Shown here: positions 1 to 7,149 of the stretch, one piece after another
Layout of the letters: each line of letters starts with the position of its first letter
Position numbering within the stretch: position 1 is the stretch's first letter
Assembly: GCA_050920955.1 (NCBI GenBank)
Contig: JBPBQS010000277.1
Coordinates: 1 to 16,349, forward strand
Direction of reading: 5' to 3'
Source of the DNA: CAXSEF01 sp050920955
Lineage (GTDB): Bacteria > Pseudomonadota > Alphaproteobacteria > Acetobacterales > Acetobacteraceae
Length of the DNA stretch: 16,349 nucleotides
Position numbers and translations under genes: made by a program
Notes under the pieces: model-generated
What the model was told of the DNA's origin: nothing
What the model saw: only the letters and a program-made list of their open reading frames with translations
The model's database searches: none

Positions 1-46
1 CCCGGCGGACGCCTCGCCGCACAGACCAGCCACGCCGGAGCCCGCC

Positions 47-484
47 ATGTCCCACCCGAGCCTCAGGATCACGCACTTCGAGGGCCGCGACGCCCCCGCC
101 GACTTCGCCTTCGAGGTCTGGAACCCCAGCGCCGCCGCCTACGAGCCCTTCCCCGGCCTCGACCCCGCGCTCGAGCGCGTCGGCCGCCTCGCCAACGAGG
201 TCCACGAGCTGTGGGTCGCCAAGGACCCCGCGCTGGCCGCCCTTCAGGACCCGCCCGCCATCGCCGACGACTCCGAGTTCGCCGAGCTGCGCGTCTCCGC
301 CCAGGCCAACCGCCACTACGACGTCCGCTCCTTCGACAACACGGAGTGGCAGCACTTCACCGGATACATCTCGCAGGCCGCCGCCCACATCTGCGGCGAG
401 GTCGGCTACGTCAGCCCCATCCTCGCCGCCCCCGAGCAGCCGCCGCTCCGCCCGCAGTCGCGCACCGCAAGCCAGGAAGGTTGA
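47..484 (+). CDS. Hypothetical protein, 145 aa
   Basis: I do not recognise this protein. It has a balanced composition for such a GC-rich genome, with Trp, Tyr, Phe and His spread through it, unlike the Arg/Pro/Gly-rich products of the other frames here. The ATG has a GGAG six bases upstream. It begins MSHPSLRITHFEG and has an acidic, probably helical middle (around residues 40-75, with RVGRLANEVHELW). No signal peptide or membrane segment is visible, so it is probably cytosolic. The last residues (about 137-145) are disordered-looking, and the stop codon TGA lies inside the first hairpin of repeat R1, so the element appears to have supplied the present C-terminus. It converges on gltX. Its function is unknown; I am fairly sure it is a real gene. 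Confidence 0.75.
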   Translation: MSHPSLRITHFEGRDAPADFAFEVWNPSAAAYEPFPGLDPALERVGRLANEVHELWVAKDPALAALQDPPAIADDSEFAELRVSAQANRHYDVRSFDNTEWQHFTGYISQAAAHICGEVGYVSPILAAPEQPPLRPQSRTASQEG

Positions 485-647
485 GGCTCCGCCTCAAACT
501 CCGCCAAAGGCTGCGCCCTTGGAACGCGCCACTTAAGTAAGGCCGGTCCAGGGGCGAGGCTGGCCAAAGGTTCCGACGACCCGCTTGGGTCGTTGGAAGG
601 GCCAGACGAGGGGGCTCGCCCCTGGCGGGTTCGGGCAGAGCCCGACC
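477..647. repeat. Modular hairpin element R1
   Basis: This is a dispersed palindromic element filling the gap between two convergent genes. It contains TTGAGGC-tcc-GCCTCAA at 481-497 and an imperfect CCAAAGGC/GCCCTTGG hairpin at 504-522. Further on are an ACGACCC-gctt-GGGTCGT hairpin (about 574-597) and a CGGGC-aga-GCCCG hairpin close to the gltX stop. Bases 477-538 are identical to 2095-2156 in R2. The position suggests a two-way terminator, but no T-tract follows the stems. Confidence 0.8.
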
Positions 648-2057
648 TTACCCCTTCGCCGCGTCCGCGATCCGCGCCAGCGACTCCTCGCGCCCCAGCG
701 CCGCCAGCGTCGCGTCGATCCCCGGGCTCGTCGTCATGCCGGTCAGCGCCGCGCGGATCGGCTGCGCGACCTGCCCGAGCTTGACCCCCGCGCGCTCCGC
801 GAACCCGCGCAGCGCCGCGTCCACGCCCTCCGCCGTGAAGTCGCTCGCCCCCAGCGTCACCGCCACCTCGCCCAGCAGCGCGCGCGCCGCCGGCGTCAGC
901 AGCGCGAGCGCCTTCGGCTCCGGCTCGATCGGCCGCGACCGCGCCAGGAACACCGCGGCGTCCGCCAGCTCCGCCATCGTCCGCGCCCGCTCCTTCAGCC
1001 CGGGCATCAGCATCGACAGCCGCATCGCCAGCTCCGGCGAGACCGCCTCCCCCGCCGCCTCCGCCCGCGCCCGCAGCCGCTTCAGCACGTCGGCGACCAG
1101 CCGGTCGTCGTCGGCCGCGCGCATGTACACCCCGTTCAGGTGCCCGAGCTTGGCGTAGTCCATCCGGCTCGCCGCACGCCCCACCGCGTCGATGTCGAAC
1201 AGCGCCACCGCCTCCTCGCGCGACAGCACCTCCGCGTCGCCGTGCCCCCACCCCAGCCGCAGCAGGTAGTTGCACAGCGCCTCGGGCAGATACCCCTGCT
1301 CGCGGAACTCCAGCACGCTCACCGCCCCGTGCCGCTTGGAGAGCTTCGTGCCGTCCGCCCCGTGGATCAGCGGGATGTGCGCGAAGGCCGGCCGCGCCCA
1401 GCCCATCGCCTCGTACACCTGCACCTGGCGGAACGTGTTCGTCAGGTGGTCGTCGCCGCGGATGACGTGCGTGATCGCCATGTCGTGGTCGTCGCACACC
1501 ACCGCATGCAGATACGTCGGGGAGCCGTCCGAGCGCAGCACGATCATGTCGTCGAGCTCCGCATTGCCGACCCGCACCTCGCCCTGCACCAGGTCGTGCA
1601 CGACGGTCTCGCCCTCGGTGGGCGCGCGCAGCCGCACCGTGAACGGCGCCCCCGCCGGCGCCTCCGACGGGTCGCGGTCGCGCCAGCGCCCGTCGTAGCG
1701 CGGCGTGCGGTGCTCCGCCTTCGCCCGGTCGCGCATCTCGCGCAGCTCCTCGGCCGTGCAGTAGCAGCGGTACGCGTGCCCGCTTGCCAGCATCGCCTGC
1801 GCCACCTCGACGTGGCGTGCGGCCCGCGTGGACTGGAACACCGGCGCCTCGTCCGGCGCGAGCCCGAGCCACTCCATCCCCTGCAGGATCACGTCCACCG
1901 ACTCCTGCGTCGAGCGCGCCCTGTCGGTGTCCTCCACGCGCAGCAGGAACGCCCCGCCGTGGTGGCGCGCGAACAGGTAGTTGAACAGCGCCGTCCTGGC
2001 GCCGCCGATGTGCAGAAGGCCGGTGGGGGAGGGGGCGAAACGGGTGCGAACGGTCAT
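648..2057 (-). CDS. gltX: Glutamyl-tRNA synthetase (GltX)
   Basis: Class I aminoacyl-tRNA synthetase that joins glutamate to tRNA(Glu) using ATP in the cytosol. The 469-residue product has the normal length for bacterial GluRS. The HIGH-type motif is HIGG at residues 16-19 within RFAPSPTGLLHIGG, and the KMSKS-type motif is KLSKR at 238-242 within DGTKLSKRHG. A CYC pair at 98-100 lies where many GluRS carry Cys ligands. The C-terminal third is the helical anticodon-binding part. I chose the ATG at 2057 because MTVRTRFAPSPTG is the usual N-terminus; an in-frame start 27 bases upstream adds only an Arg-rich stretch. The ribosome site is weak (CGGGGG beside the ATG). The gene is divergent from comEC and bounded on both sides by near-identical repeats R1 and R2. 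Alphaproteobacteria may have two gltX copies, and I cannot tell from this window which one this is. Confidence 0.97.
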   Translation of the reverse strand: MTVRTRFAPSPTGLLHIGGARTALFNYLFARHHGGAFLLRVEDTDRARSTQESVDVILQGMEWLGLAPDEAPVFQSTRAARHVEVAQAMLASGHAYRCYCTAEELREMRDRAKAEHRTPRYDGRWRDRDPSEAPAGAPFTVRLRAPTEGETVVHDLVQGEVRVGNAELDDMIVLRSDGSPTYLHAVVCDDHDMAITHVIRGDDHLTNTFRQVQVYEAMGWARPAFAHIPLIHGADGTKLSKRHGAVSVLEFREQGYLPEALCNYLLRLGWGHGDAEVLSREEAVALFDIDAVGRAASRMDYAKLGHLNGVYMRAADDDRLVADVLKRLRARAEAAGEAVSPELAMRLSMLMPGLKERARTMAELADAAVFLARSRPIEPEPKALALLTPAARALLGEVAVTLGASDFTAEGVDAALRGFAERAGVKLGQVAQPIRAALTGMTTSPGIDATLAALGREESLARIADAAKG

Positions 2058-2085
2058 CCCCCGAGCATACCGGCGGCGCGGCACG

Positions 2086-2219
2086 GCAGGAAGAAAGGTT
2101 GAGGCTCCGCCTCAAACTCCGCCAAAGGCTGCGCCCTTGGAACGCGCCACTTAAGTGAGGCCAGTCCAGGGCGGCTCGCCCTAGCGGGTTCGGGCAGAGC
2201 CCGACCTTTCTTCCTTCCT
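2086..2219. repeat. Modular hairpin element R2 in a divergent gap
   Basis: This element fills most of the 197-base gap between the starts of gltX and comEC. Its left half repeats R1 exactly for 62 bases (2095-2156). The right half has an AGGGCGGCTCGCCCT hairpin (about 2168-2182) and CGGGC-aga-GCCCG (about 2191-2203), ending in CTTTCTTCC. It lies between divergent starts, so it cannot be a simple terminator; promoters for both genes must lie in it or at its edges. I see no clear -35/-10 pair. Confidence 0.8.
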
Positions 2220-2254
2220 GGCGAACCCCCGCGCACCCGCCTAAACCTGCGGTT

Positions 2255-4387
2255 GTGCACACGCTCGCCCTCGCGGCCTGGCCCGCGCCCACCCGCCGCG
2301 CCACCGCGCTCCTGCACGCCTGGATGGACGTCGAGCGCGGCCGCTTCGCCCTCTGGCTCCCGGTCTTCCTCGGCGCCGGCGTCCTCCTCTACTTCGCGCA
2401 GACCACCGAGCCCGCCTGGTGGCCCGCCCCCGCTGCCGCCCTCGCCGCCCTCGCGCTCGCCGCCGCCGGCTGGCGCAGCCCGGTGCCGCGCGCCGCCGGC
2501 CTCGCCGCCCTGATGGTCGCGCTCGGCGTCGCGGCGGGGCAGGGGGCCACGCGCCGCGCCCTGCCGCCCGCCGCGATCCCCGCGCGCGCCTCCATCGTCG
2601 AGGGCACGATCCGCGGCCTGGAGGTCCTGCCCGACGGCCGGCGCATCACGCTCGACGCCGCCCGCCTCGGCACCGACCCCCCGCTCGCCCGCACGATCCG
2701 CCTCCGCCTGCGCGCCGGCGACCCGGCCACCCCCCGCGCCGGCGACACCGTCCGCGTCCGCGCCCTGGTGCGCCCGCCCGCGCCACCCTCCTTCCCCGGC
2801 GCCCGCGACCCGCAGCGCGAGGCGTTCTTCGCCGGCACCGCCGGCAGCGGCCTCGCCCTCGCCCCGCTGGCGATCCTGGCCAGCGCCCCCCCGAGCGCCC
2901 CGCAGCAATGGTGGCAGTCCGTGCGCGACCGCGCCGCGGCCCGCATCCTCGCCGCCATCCCCGGCCCGCGCGGCGCGATCGCGGCGACCATGCTTACCGG
3001 CAGCGGCAGCGCCATCTCCGAGCCCGACCGCGCCGCCTACCGCGACTCCGGCCTCGCCCACCTGCTCGCGGTCGCGGGCCTGCACATCGGCATCGTCATG
3101 GGCCTGACGATGGGCGCCACCCGCTTCGCCCTCGCGCTGTGGGAGTACGCCGCCCTGCGTTGGCCCACGCGCCAGCTCGCGGCGCTCGCCGCCCTGGCCA
3201 CGGGCGGCGGCTACGCGCTGCTCACCGGCGGCCACCTGCCGATCCTGCGCTCCTTCGCGATGGGCGCGCTGGTCACGCTCGGCCTGCTGCTCGGCCGACG
3301 CGCCGCCTCCCTGCGCGGCCTGGCCCTGGCCGCCACGCTCCTGCTCCTGGCCCAGCCGCAGGAGATCATGGGCGTGAGCTTCCGCATGAGCTTCTCCGCC
3401 GTGCTCGCCCTGATCGCCGGCTTCGAGGCCGCCCGCCCCTGGCTCACCCGCCTGCGGGTCGGCGATGGCAGCGCTCCCGGCCTCGCGCGCCGCACCGCCG
3501 CCCACCTGGTCCCGCTCGCGCTCACCAGCCTGCTCGCCGGCACCGCCTCCGCGCCCTACGCCGCTGCCGCCTTCGGCCACGTCCAGCTCTACTTCATCGC
3601 CGCCAACATGCTCGCCGTGCCGCTGACCGCGCTGTGGGTGATGCCCGCGGGCCTGCTCGGCCTCGCCCTGATGCCGCTCGGCTGCGAGCAGCTCGCCCTC
3701 GTGCCGATGGGCTGGGGCGTGGGCGCGACGCTGTGGATCGCGCGCGCCGTCTCGTCCTGGCCCGCCGCCACCCTCGCCGTCGCCCACATCCCCGACTGGG
3801 GCCTGGCCGTCGCGACCCTCGGGCTCGCCTGGCTCGGCCTGTGGCGCTCCCGCCTGCGCCTGCTGGGGGCGCCGGTGCTGCTCGCGGGCCTGGCCTCGCC
3901 GCTGGCCTCGCCGCCGCCCGACCTGCTGGTTTCGCCCGACGCGCGCCTGATCGCCTTCCACGCCGGCGGCCAAGTGTTCGCCCAGGCCGCCTCCGGCGCG
4001 CGCGCCGACCGCGACGCCTGGACCCAGCTCTACGCCGCCCCCCCGCAGCCGTTCCCCGACGAGGGCGACCCCGCTCCCGGCCTGCACTGCGACCCCGACG
4101 AATGCACCCTGACGCGAGGTGCCGCGACGATCGCCCTGGCCCGCCCCGCCACCCGCCCGCGCTGCGGCGCCGCCCTCCTCGTGTCCGCCGAGCCCCTCCA
4201 CGGCGCCTGCCCGGCCGACCCGCACATCGACCGTTTCACCGTTTGGCGCGACGGCGCCCAGGCCGCCTGGCTCACCGCGTCCGGCGTGCGGGTGGTCTCC
4301 GACCGCACGTGGCGCGGCGACCGCCCCTGGGTGCCGCCGCCGCCGGGGCAGAAGTCCGTCACGCTCCCCGCCGCGGAATCCGAGTGA
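2255..4387 (+). CDS. comEC: ComEC/Rec2 family DNA-uptake channel
   Basis: Inner-membrane protein that carries single-stranded DNA into the cytoplasm during natural transformation. The 710-residue product begins with a short cytosolic part and a hydrophobic pair (about 33-80). A soluble DUF4131-type N-terminal domain follows (about 80-215). The multi-helix Competence domain (about 225-545) carries the family signature HLLAVAGLHIG at 269-279, LPILRSFAMGALVTLG and SFRMSFSAV. The C-terminal part (about 560-710) sits where some ComEC proteins have a metallo-beta-lactamase domain, but the HxHxDH zinc motif is absent. That absence is common in alphaproteobacterial ComEC. The first start is GTG at 2255; an ATG at 2324 (before DVERGRFALWLP) is the alternative, and neither has a good ribosome site. 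Whether this organism is transformable cannot be judged here. Confidence 0.93.
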   Translation: MHTLALAAWPAPTRRATALLHAWMDVERGRFALWLPVFLGAGVLLYFAQTTEPAWWPAPAAALAALALAAAGWRSPVPRAAGLAALMVALGVAAGQGATRRALPPAAIPARASIVEGTIRGLEVLPDGRRITLDAARLGTDPPLARTIRLRLRAGDPATPRAGDTVRVRALVRPPAPPSFPGARDPQREAFFAGTAGSGLALAPLAILASAPPSAPQQWWQSVRDRAAARILAAIPGPRGAIAATMLTGSGSAISEPDRAAYRDSGLAHLLAVAGLHIGIVMGLTMGATRFALALWEYAALRWPTRQLAALAALATGGGYALLTGGHLPILRSFAMGALVTLGLLLGRRAASLRGLALAATLLLLAQPQEIMGVSFRMSFSAVLALIAGFEAARPWLTRLRVGDGSAPGLARRTAAHLVPLALTSLLAGTASAPYAAAAFGHVQLYFIAANMLAVPLTALWVMPAGLLGLALMPLGCEQLALVPMGWGVGATLWIARAVSSWPAATLAVAHIPDWGLAVATLGLAWLGLWRSRLRLLGAPVLLAGLASPLASPPPDLLVSPDARLIAFHAGGQVFAQAASGARADRDAWTQLYAAPPQPFPDEGDPAPGLHCDPDECTLTRGAATIALARPATRPRCGAALLVSAEPLHGACPADPHIDRFTVWRDGAQAAWLTASGVRVVSDRTWRGDRPWVPPPPGQKSVTLPAAESE

Positions 4388-4545
4388 CGCGCCGGCGGAC
4401 CCGGTCCCGGCGGAAACCGGCATCCCCGAAGGCCTCGGGATTGCAGGCCTCAAGCCCTGCGCCTGAAAAGGAACCGCCCGTGCCGGCGAGCGTGCCGACA
4501 CGGGCGATGAACACACGACGCACCCTCACCAGCCGGCGAGGGCGC

Positions 4546-4576
4546 CGTCTCCCCGCCGCGGATCGGCGGGGAGACG
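4546..4576. terminator. Strong GC hairpin between convergent genes
   Basis: A perfect 12-base-pair stem, CGTCTCCCCGCC paired with GGCGGGGAGACG, has a 7-base loop. It lies between the comEC stop (4387) and the hydrolase stop (4591). No T-tract follows on either strand. Its position suits a two-way terminator or transcript-end stabiliser. It is unrelated in sequence to the modular elements R1-R9. Confidence 0.65.
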
Positions 4577-4590
4577 CCAGAGCCTGCCGC

Positions 4591-5703
4591 TCAGCCCGGC
4601 AGGGCCTTGTTCTTCCCGACCAGCGGCTGGCCGTGCCTCTGGTTCACGTTGGTCTGGATCCACGACAGGATCATGTCCGCGATCTGCAGGTTGTTGCGAT
4701 CCATCATCAGCATGTGGCTGTTGCCGTGCAGCCCGAGCTTCGGCAGCTCCCAGAACGTGGCATTGCCGCCCGCCGCGTTGATCTGCTTGGTCACCGTCTG
4801 GCAGGCCGCGACGTTGACCGGCCACCGCGTCTTGGAGACGTCCGAGCCGTCGAGATGGTCGCCGAAGATGAACAGCACCGGGATCTTCTTGAGGCTCGCG
4901 ACCTGGCCCTCGTTCAGCACCGGGCAGCCGCCCTCGATCGAGATCATCCCGCGTATGCCCGAGCTGTTGGCCAGCGCCGCCTGCTCCGGGAAGAACCCGG
5001 ACTCCGAGTGCCCGATCACGACCGCGCCGCCGGCGAGCACCGCCGTCTGCGCCAGGTTGGCGAAGGTCGGGTTGGGCGTGGGCAGCGTCGCGTTCAGGTC
5101 GGGGATGACCTGCTTGGAGAACTCGTTGATCGCCTCCATCGGGAACTGCTCGTCGGGCCAGATCGTCGGATAGCGGGGTCCGAAGCGGAACAGGTCCCAC
5201 GCGGAGCTGCGTCCGTAGATGCGGATCTCCGGCATGCTGCTGACCGGCTTGAGGCCGAGCGCCACCTCGTTGTAGGGCGTGGCGTCGAAGCCGGAGCGCG
5301 CACGCGACGACTGGTCGGGCAGGTAGACCGCGTGGTTCCTGCGCACGAAATACTCGTACCAGCCCATGCGCCCGTCAGGCGTGTCCTCCCAGCTCTTCGC
5401 CGTGAGACAGCAGCCGTGGATCATCACGACCGGGATCTTGCCCGCCGTGTTCTTCGGCACCTCGAACTGCACGTACATCTGGTTCGTCGTGATCACGTCG
5501 GTGTTCGGATAGCCGGAGCCGCCGGGACCGTTCGGATTACCGCTGATGGCGTCGGTCTGCGTAAGCTGACCACCGACGAAGAAGCTGCCCGAGTCCTTCA
5601 GCGTCAGCGGCCCCATCAGCGCATTCTGCGCCTGTGCACCGCCCGTCCCAAGATAAAGCGTCGCCAACGCACTGGCGCACAGTAACCATGCTGGTACTGC
5701 CAT
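4591..5703 (-). CDS. Secreted alpha/beta hydrolase (esterase-like)
   Basis: The 370-residue product has an N-terminal signal peptide (hydrophobic 3-20, Ala-x-Ala-like cleavage near GGAQAQ, 21-26), so it should be exported. The alpha/beta-hydrolase fold is shown by the oxyanion segment VVMIHGCC (92-99), the nucleophile elbow VVIGHSESGFF (228-238, Ser233), the acid strand VLFIFGDHLDG (276-286, Asp282 as candidate) and a C-terminal GNSHMLMMDRNN (327-338, His330). The elbow reads GHSES, so the usual second Gly of GxSxG is Ser. Cys98, 99, 260 and 301 could form disulfides after export. The ATG at 5703 is preceded by GGGAGA at a good distance and begins the signal peptide; a start 27 bases further upstream has no such support. 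The substrate is unknown. The gene lies between comEC and lexA, which I recall as neighbours in related genomes, so it may be an insertion. Confidence 0.85.
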   Translation of the reverse strand: MAVPAWLLCASALATLYLGTGGAQAQNALMGPLTLKDSGSFFVGGQLTQTDAISGNPNGPGGSGYPNTDVITTNQMYVQFEVPKNTAGKIPVVMIHGCCLTAKSWEDTPDGRMGWYEYFVRRNHAVYLPDQSSRARSGFDATPYNEVALGLKPVSSMPEIRIYGRSSAWDLFRFGPRYPTIWPDEQFPMEAINEFSKQVIPDLNATLPTPNPTFANLAQTAVLAGGAVVIGHSESGFFPEQAALANSSGIRGMISIEGGCPVLNEGQVASLKKIPVLFIFGDHLDGSDVSKTRWPVNVAACQTVTKQINAAGGNATFWELPKLGLHGNSHMLMMDRNNLQIADMILSWIQTNVNQRHGQPLVGKNKALPG

Positions 5704-6066
5704 TGTTCTCTCCCTGTCATGGCCGGTCATTCGCCAGCCTTTTCTGGGTCTGCACTTGCCGCGCGACCCGGGCGTACGCTACCCGCCCGCCGCCAGGACC
5801 TGCAACATAATACCGCAGGGCGACCGCCCCATCATCCCGGCAGGAACACCCCGGCACCGCAGAGAACGCTGAAACAACTCGTTCTTTCGACGAAAAAGCC
5901 ACGGTCGCGCGGCACCGCATGGCAGACGCCCGCTCGCGACACGGCGAATCTCGTTACAAGGACGTTCCGTGTGTCGGCCTCGCGAACCTGCACCGACACG
6001 GCCGTGCCGGTCCTCGCCCGCGAGCGCAGCCGGCAGGGTCTGCACCGACCCAACGCCGCCCGCGCT
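5704..6066. other. Long upstream region of the hydrolase gene
   Basis: About 360 bases hold no convincing gene. Short frames on both strands give Arg/Ala-rich products without ribosome sites. The part at 5800-5970 is less GC-rich than the flanking genes. On the minus strand a TATTAT (5807-5812) could be a -10 box for the hydrolase, but no matching -35 is seen. GTGTCGG (5971-5977) can pair with CCGACAC (5993-5999). Confidence 0.4.
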
Positions 6067-6200
6067 GCAAGCAAGCATGGGCTCTGCCCAAACCCGCCAG
6101 GGCGAGCCGCCCTGGACTGGCCTCACTTAAGGGATGCGTTCCAAGGGCGCAGCCTTTGGCGGAGTCCAGAGGCAGAGCCTCTGGCCTTGCCTGCTGCCTG
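6067..6200. repeat. Modular hairpin element R3 downstream of lexA
   Basis: This is a full-length element in the opposite orientation to R1/R2. Four hairpins follow in order: TGGGC-tct-GCCCA (6078-6090), CCAGGGC-gagcc-GCCCTGG (6097-6115), CCAAGGGC-gca-GCCTTTGG (6141-6159) and CCAGAGGC-aga-GCCTCTGG (6166-6184). Centre CACTTAAG (6124-6131) matches the centre of R1/R2 on the other strand. It begins seven bases past the lexA stop, so it probably ends the lexA transcript. Confidence 0.8.
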
Positions 6201-6206
6201 CCGCCC

Positions 6207-6965
6207 TCAGCTGTAGTTGCGCAGCAGCCCGACCAGCCGCCCCTGCACCTTGACCCGCTCGCCCGGGTAGATCTGCGTCTCGTGCTTGGCGTTCGCCGGC
6301 TCCAGCGCGATCGAGCTGCCCCGACGCCGCAGCCGCTTCAGCGTGACCTGCTCCTCGTTGACCAGCGCCACCACGATCTGCCCGGTCTCCGCCGCCTCGC
6401 CGCGCCGGATGATCACCGTGTCCCCGCTCAGGATCCCCGCGTCGATCATCGAGTCGCCGTCGACCTCGAGCGCGAAATGCTCGCCCGCGCCGAGCAGCGC
6501 CAGCGGCACCTCGATCTGTCGCCCGTTGTCGCGCAGCGCCTCGATCGGCATGCCCGCCGCGATCTTGCCGTAGAGCGGCAGCTGCACCGCCGCCACCCCG
6601 TCCGCCGCCCGCACGCCCTGCAGACGCGTCGTGAAGTCCCCGCGGATCACGTTCGGCGCGAACCGCTGCTCGCCCCCGGCCTCGGCGTCGTCCATCGGAC
6701 GCTCCGCCTCGACCGCGGCCGCACGGGCAGGGGGCAGCCCCGACATCATCCCCTCCGGCCGCCGCACGACCTCCAGCGCCCGCGCCCTGTGGTGGCGCCG
6801 CTTGAGGAAGCCGCGCTCCTCCAGCGCCGAGATCAGCCGGTGGATCCCCGACTTCGACCTGAGCTGCAGCGCCTCCTTCATCTCCTCGAACGACGGCGAG
6901 AACCCCGTGCGCGTGAGATGCTCGTCGATGAAGCTCAGGAGTTCGTGCTGCTTGCGCGTCAGCAT
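6207..6965 (-). CDS. lexA: LexA repressor, SOS response
   Basis: Transcriptional repressor that cleaves itself when RecA filaments form on damaged DNA, releasing the SOS genes. The 252-residue product has a winged-helix N-terminal DNA-binding domain (1-70; MLTRKQHELLSFIDEHL, with SKSGIHRLISALEERGFL as the recognition region). A linker follows, then the S24 peptidase domain. The cleavage site is Ala137-Gly138 in YGKIAAGMPIEA. The catalytic pair is Ser172 in GDSMIDAG and Lys210 in VTLKRL. The ATG at 6965 starts the conserved N-terminus; an in-frame start 66 bases upstream overlaps the operator region and is unlikely. A GGGG lies seven to ten bases upstream. The linker (about 70-110) is acidic and Ala-rich. 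SOS boxes upstream indicate autoregulation. Confidence 0.97.
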   Translation of the reverse strand: MLTRKQHELLSFIDEHLTRTGFSPSFEEMKEALQLRSKSGIHRLISALEERGFLKRRHHRARALEVVRRPEGMMSGLPPARAAAVEAERPMDDAEAGGEQRFAPNVIRGDFTTRLQGVRAADGVAAVQLPLYGKIAAGMPIEALRDNGRQIEVPLALLGAGEHFALEVDGDSMIDAGILSGDTVIIRRGEAAETGQIVVALVNEEQVTLKRLRRRGSSIALEPANAKHETQIYPGERVKVQGRLVGLLRNYS

Positions 6966-7007
6966 GGCGTTGCCCCAATCCAGCGCCCGACCAGCCCGCG
7001 CCGCTCG

Positions 7008-7022
7008 GAACAAAGTAGAAAC
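7008..7022 (-). promoter_or_regulatory. Degenerate second SOS box before lexA
   Basis: On the minus strand this reads GTTT-CTACTTT-GTTC, one base off the GTTC-N7-GTTC operator. It lies 42 bases upstream of the lexA ATG, 24 bases from the perfect box and in the opposite orientation. It could be a weaker LexA site or chance; the resemblance is seen, the function is inferred. Confidence 0.45.
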
Positions 7023-7031
7023 CAGGGCCAT

Positions 7032-7046
7032 GTTCTACATAAGTTC
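7032..7046 (+). promoter_or_regulatory. SOS box (LexA operator) of lexA
   Basis: GTTCTACATAAGTTC is an exact match to the alphaproteobacterial LexA operator GTTC-N7-GTTC. It lies 66 bases upstream of the lexA start, where it would overlap the promoter. It should mediate LexA autorepression. The moeA stop lies 100 bases away on the other side, so lexA is the only gene it can plausibly serve. Confidence 0.88.
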
Positions 7047-7084
7047 ACCGTGTCGCGTCAAGCAGCACACCGCCCACGCCACGG

Positions 7085-7140
7085 GAAGCAAGGTCGAGGC
7101 TCTGCCTCGAGCTCCGCCAAAGGCTCGCCTTTGGAAACCC
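7085..7140. repeat. Half-length hairpin element R4 after moeA
   Basis: A single arm of the family: TCGAGGC-tct-GCCTCGA (7094-7110), the linker GCTCCGCC, and CCAAAGGC-tc-GCCTTTGG (7117-7134). It begins with GAAGCAAGG, the usual element end, and stops nine bases before the moeA stop codon. It probably terminates moeA and separates it from the lexA operator. Confidence 0.8.
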
Positions 7141-7149
7141 CGACGAAGG

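Noticed and set aside
2054..4516. 820-codon open frame on the minus strand across comEC
   Set aside because: It is antisense to a clear comEC; its product is a Gly/Arg/Ala/Glu-rich low-complexity chain with no family motifs. Such frames arise from GC-rich codons read on the other strand.
2419..5685. 1088-codon open frame on the plus strand over comEC and the hydrolase gene
   Set aside because: The product is mostly Arg/Pro/Ala/His without domains, and it overlaps two recognisable genes in other frames.
5704..6066. Small genes or a tRNA upstream of the hydrolase
   Set aside because: Short frames have no ribosome sites and Arg/Ala-rich products, and no cloverleaf or T-loop sequence was found.
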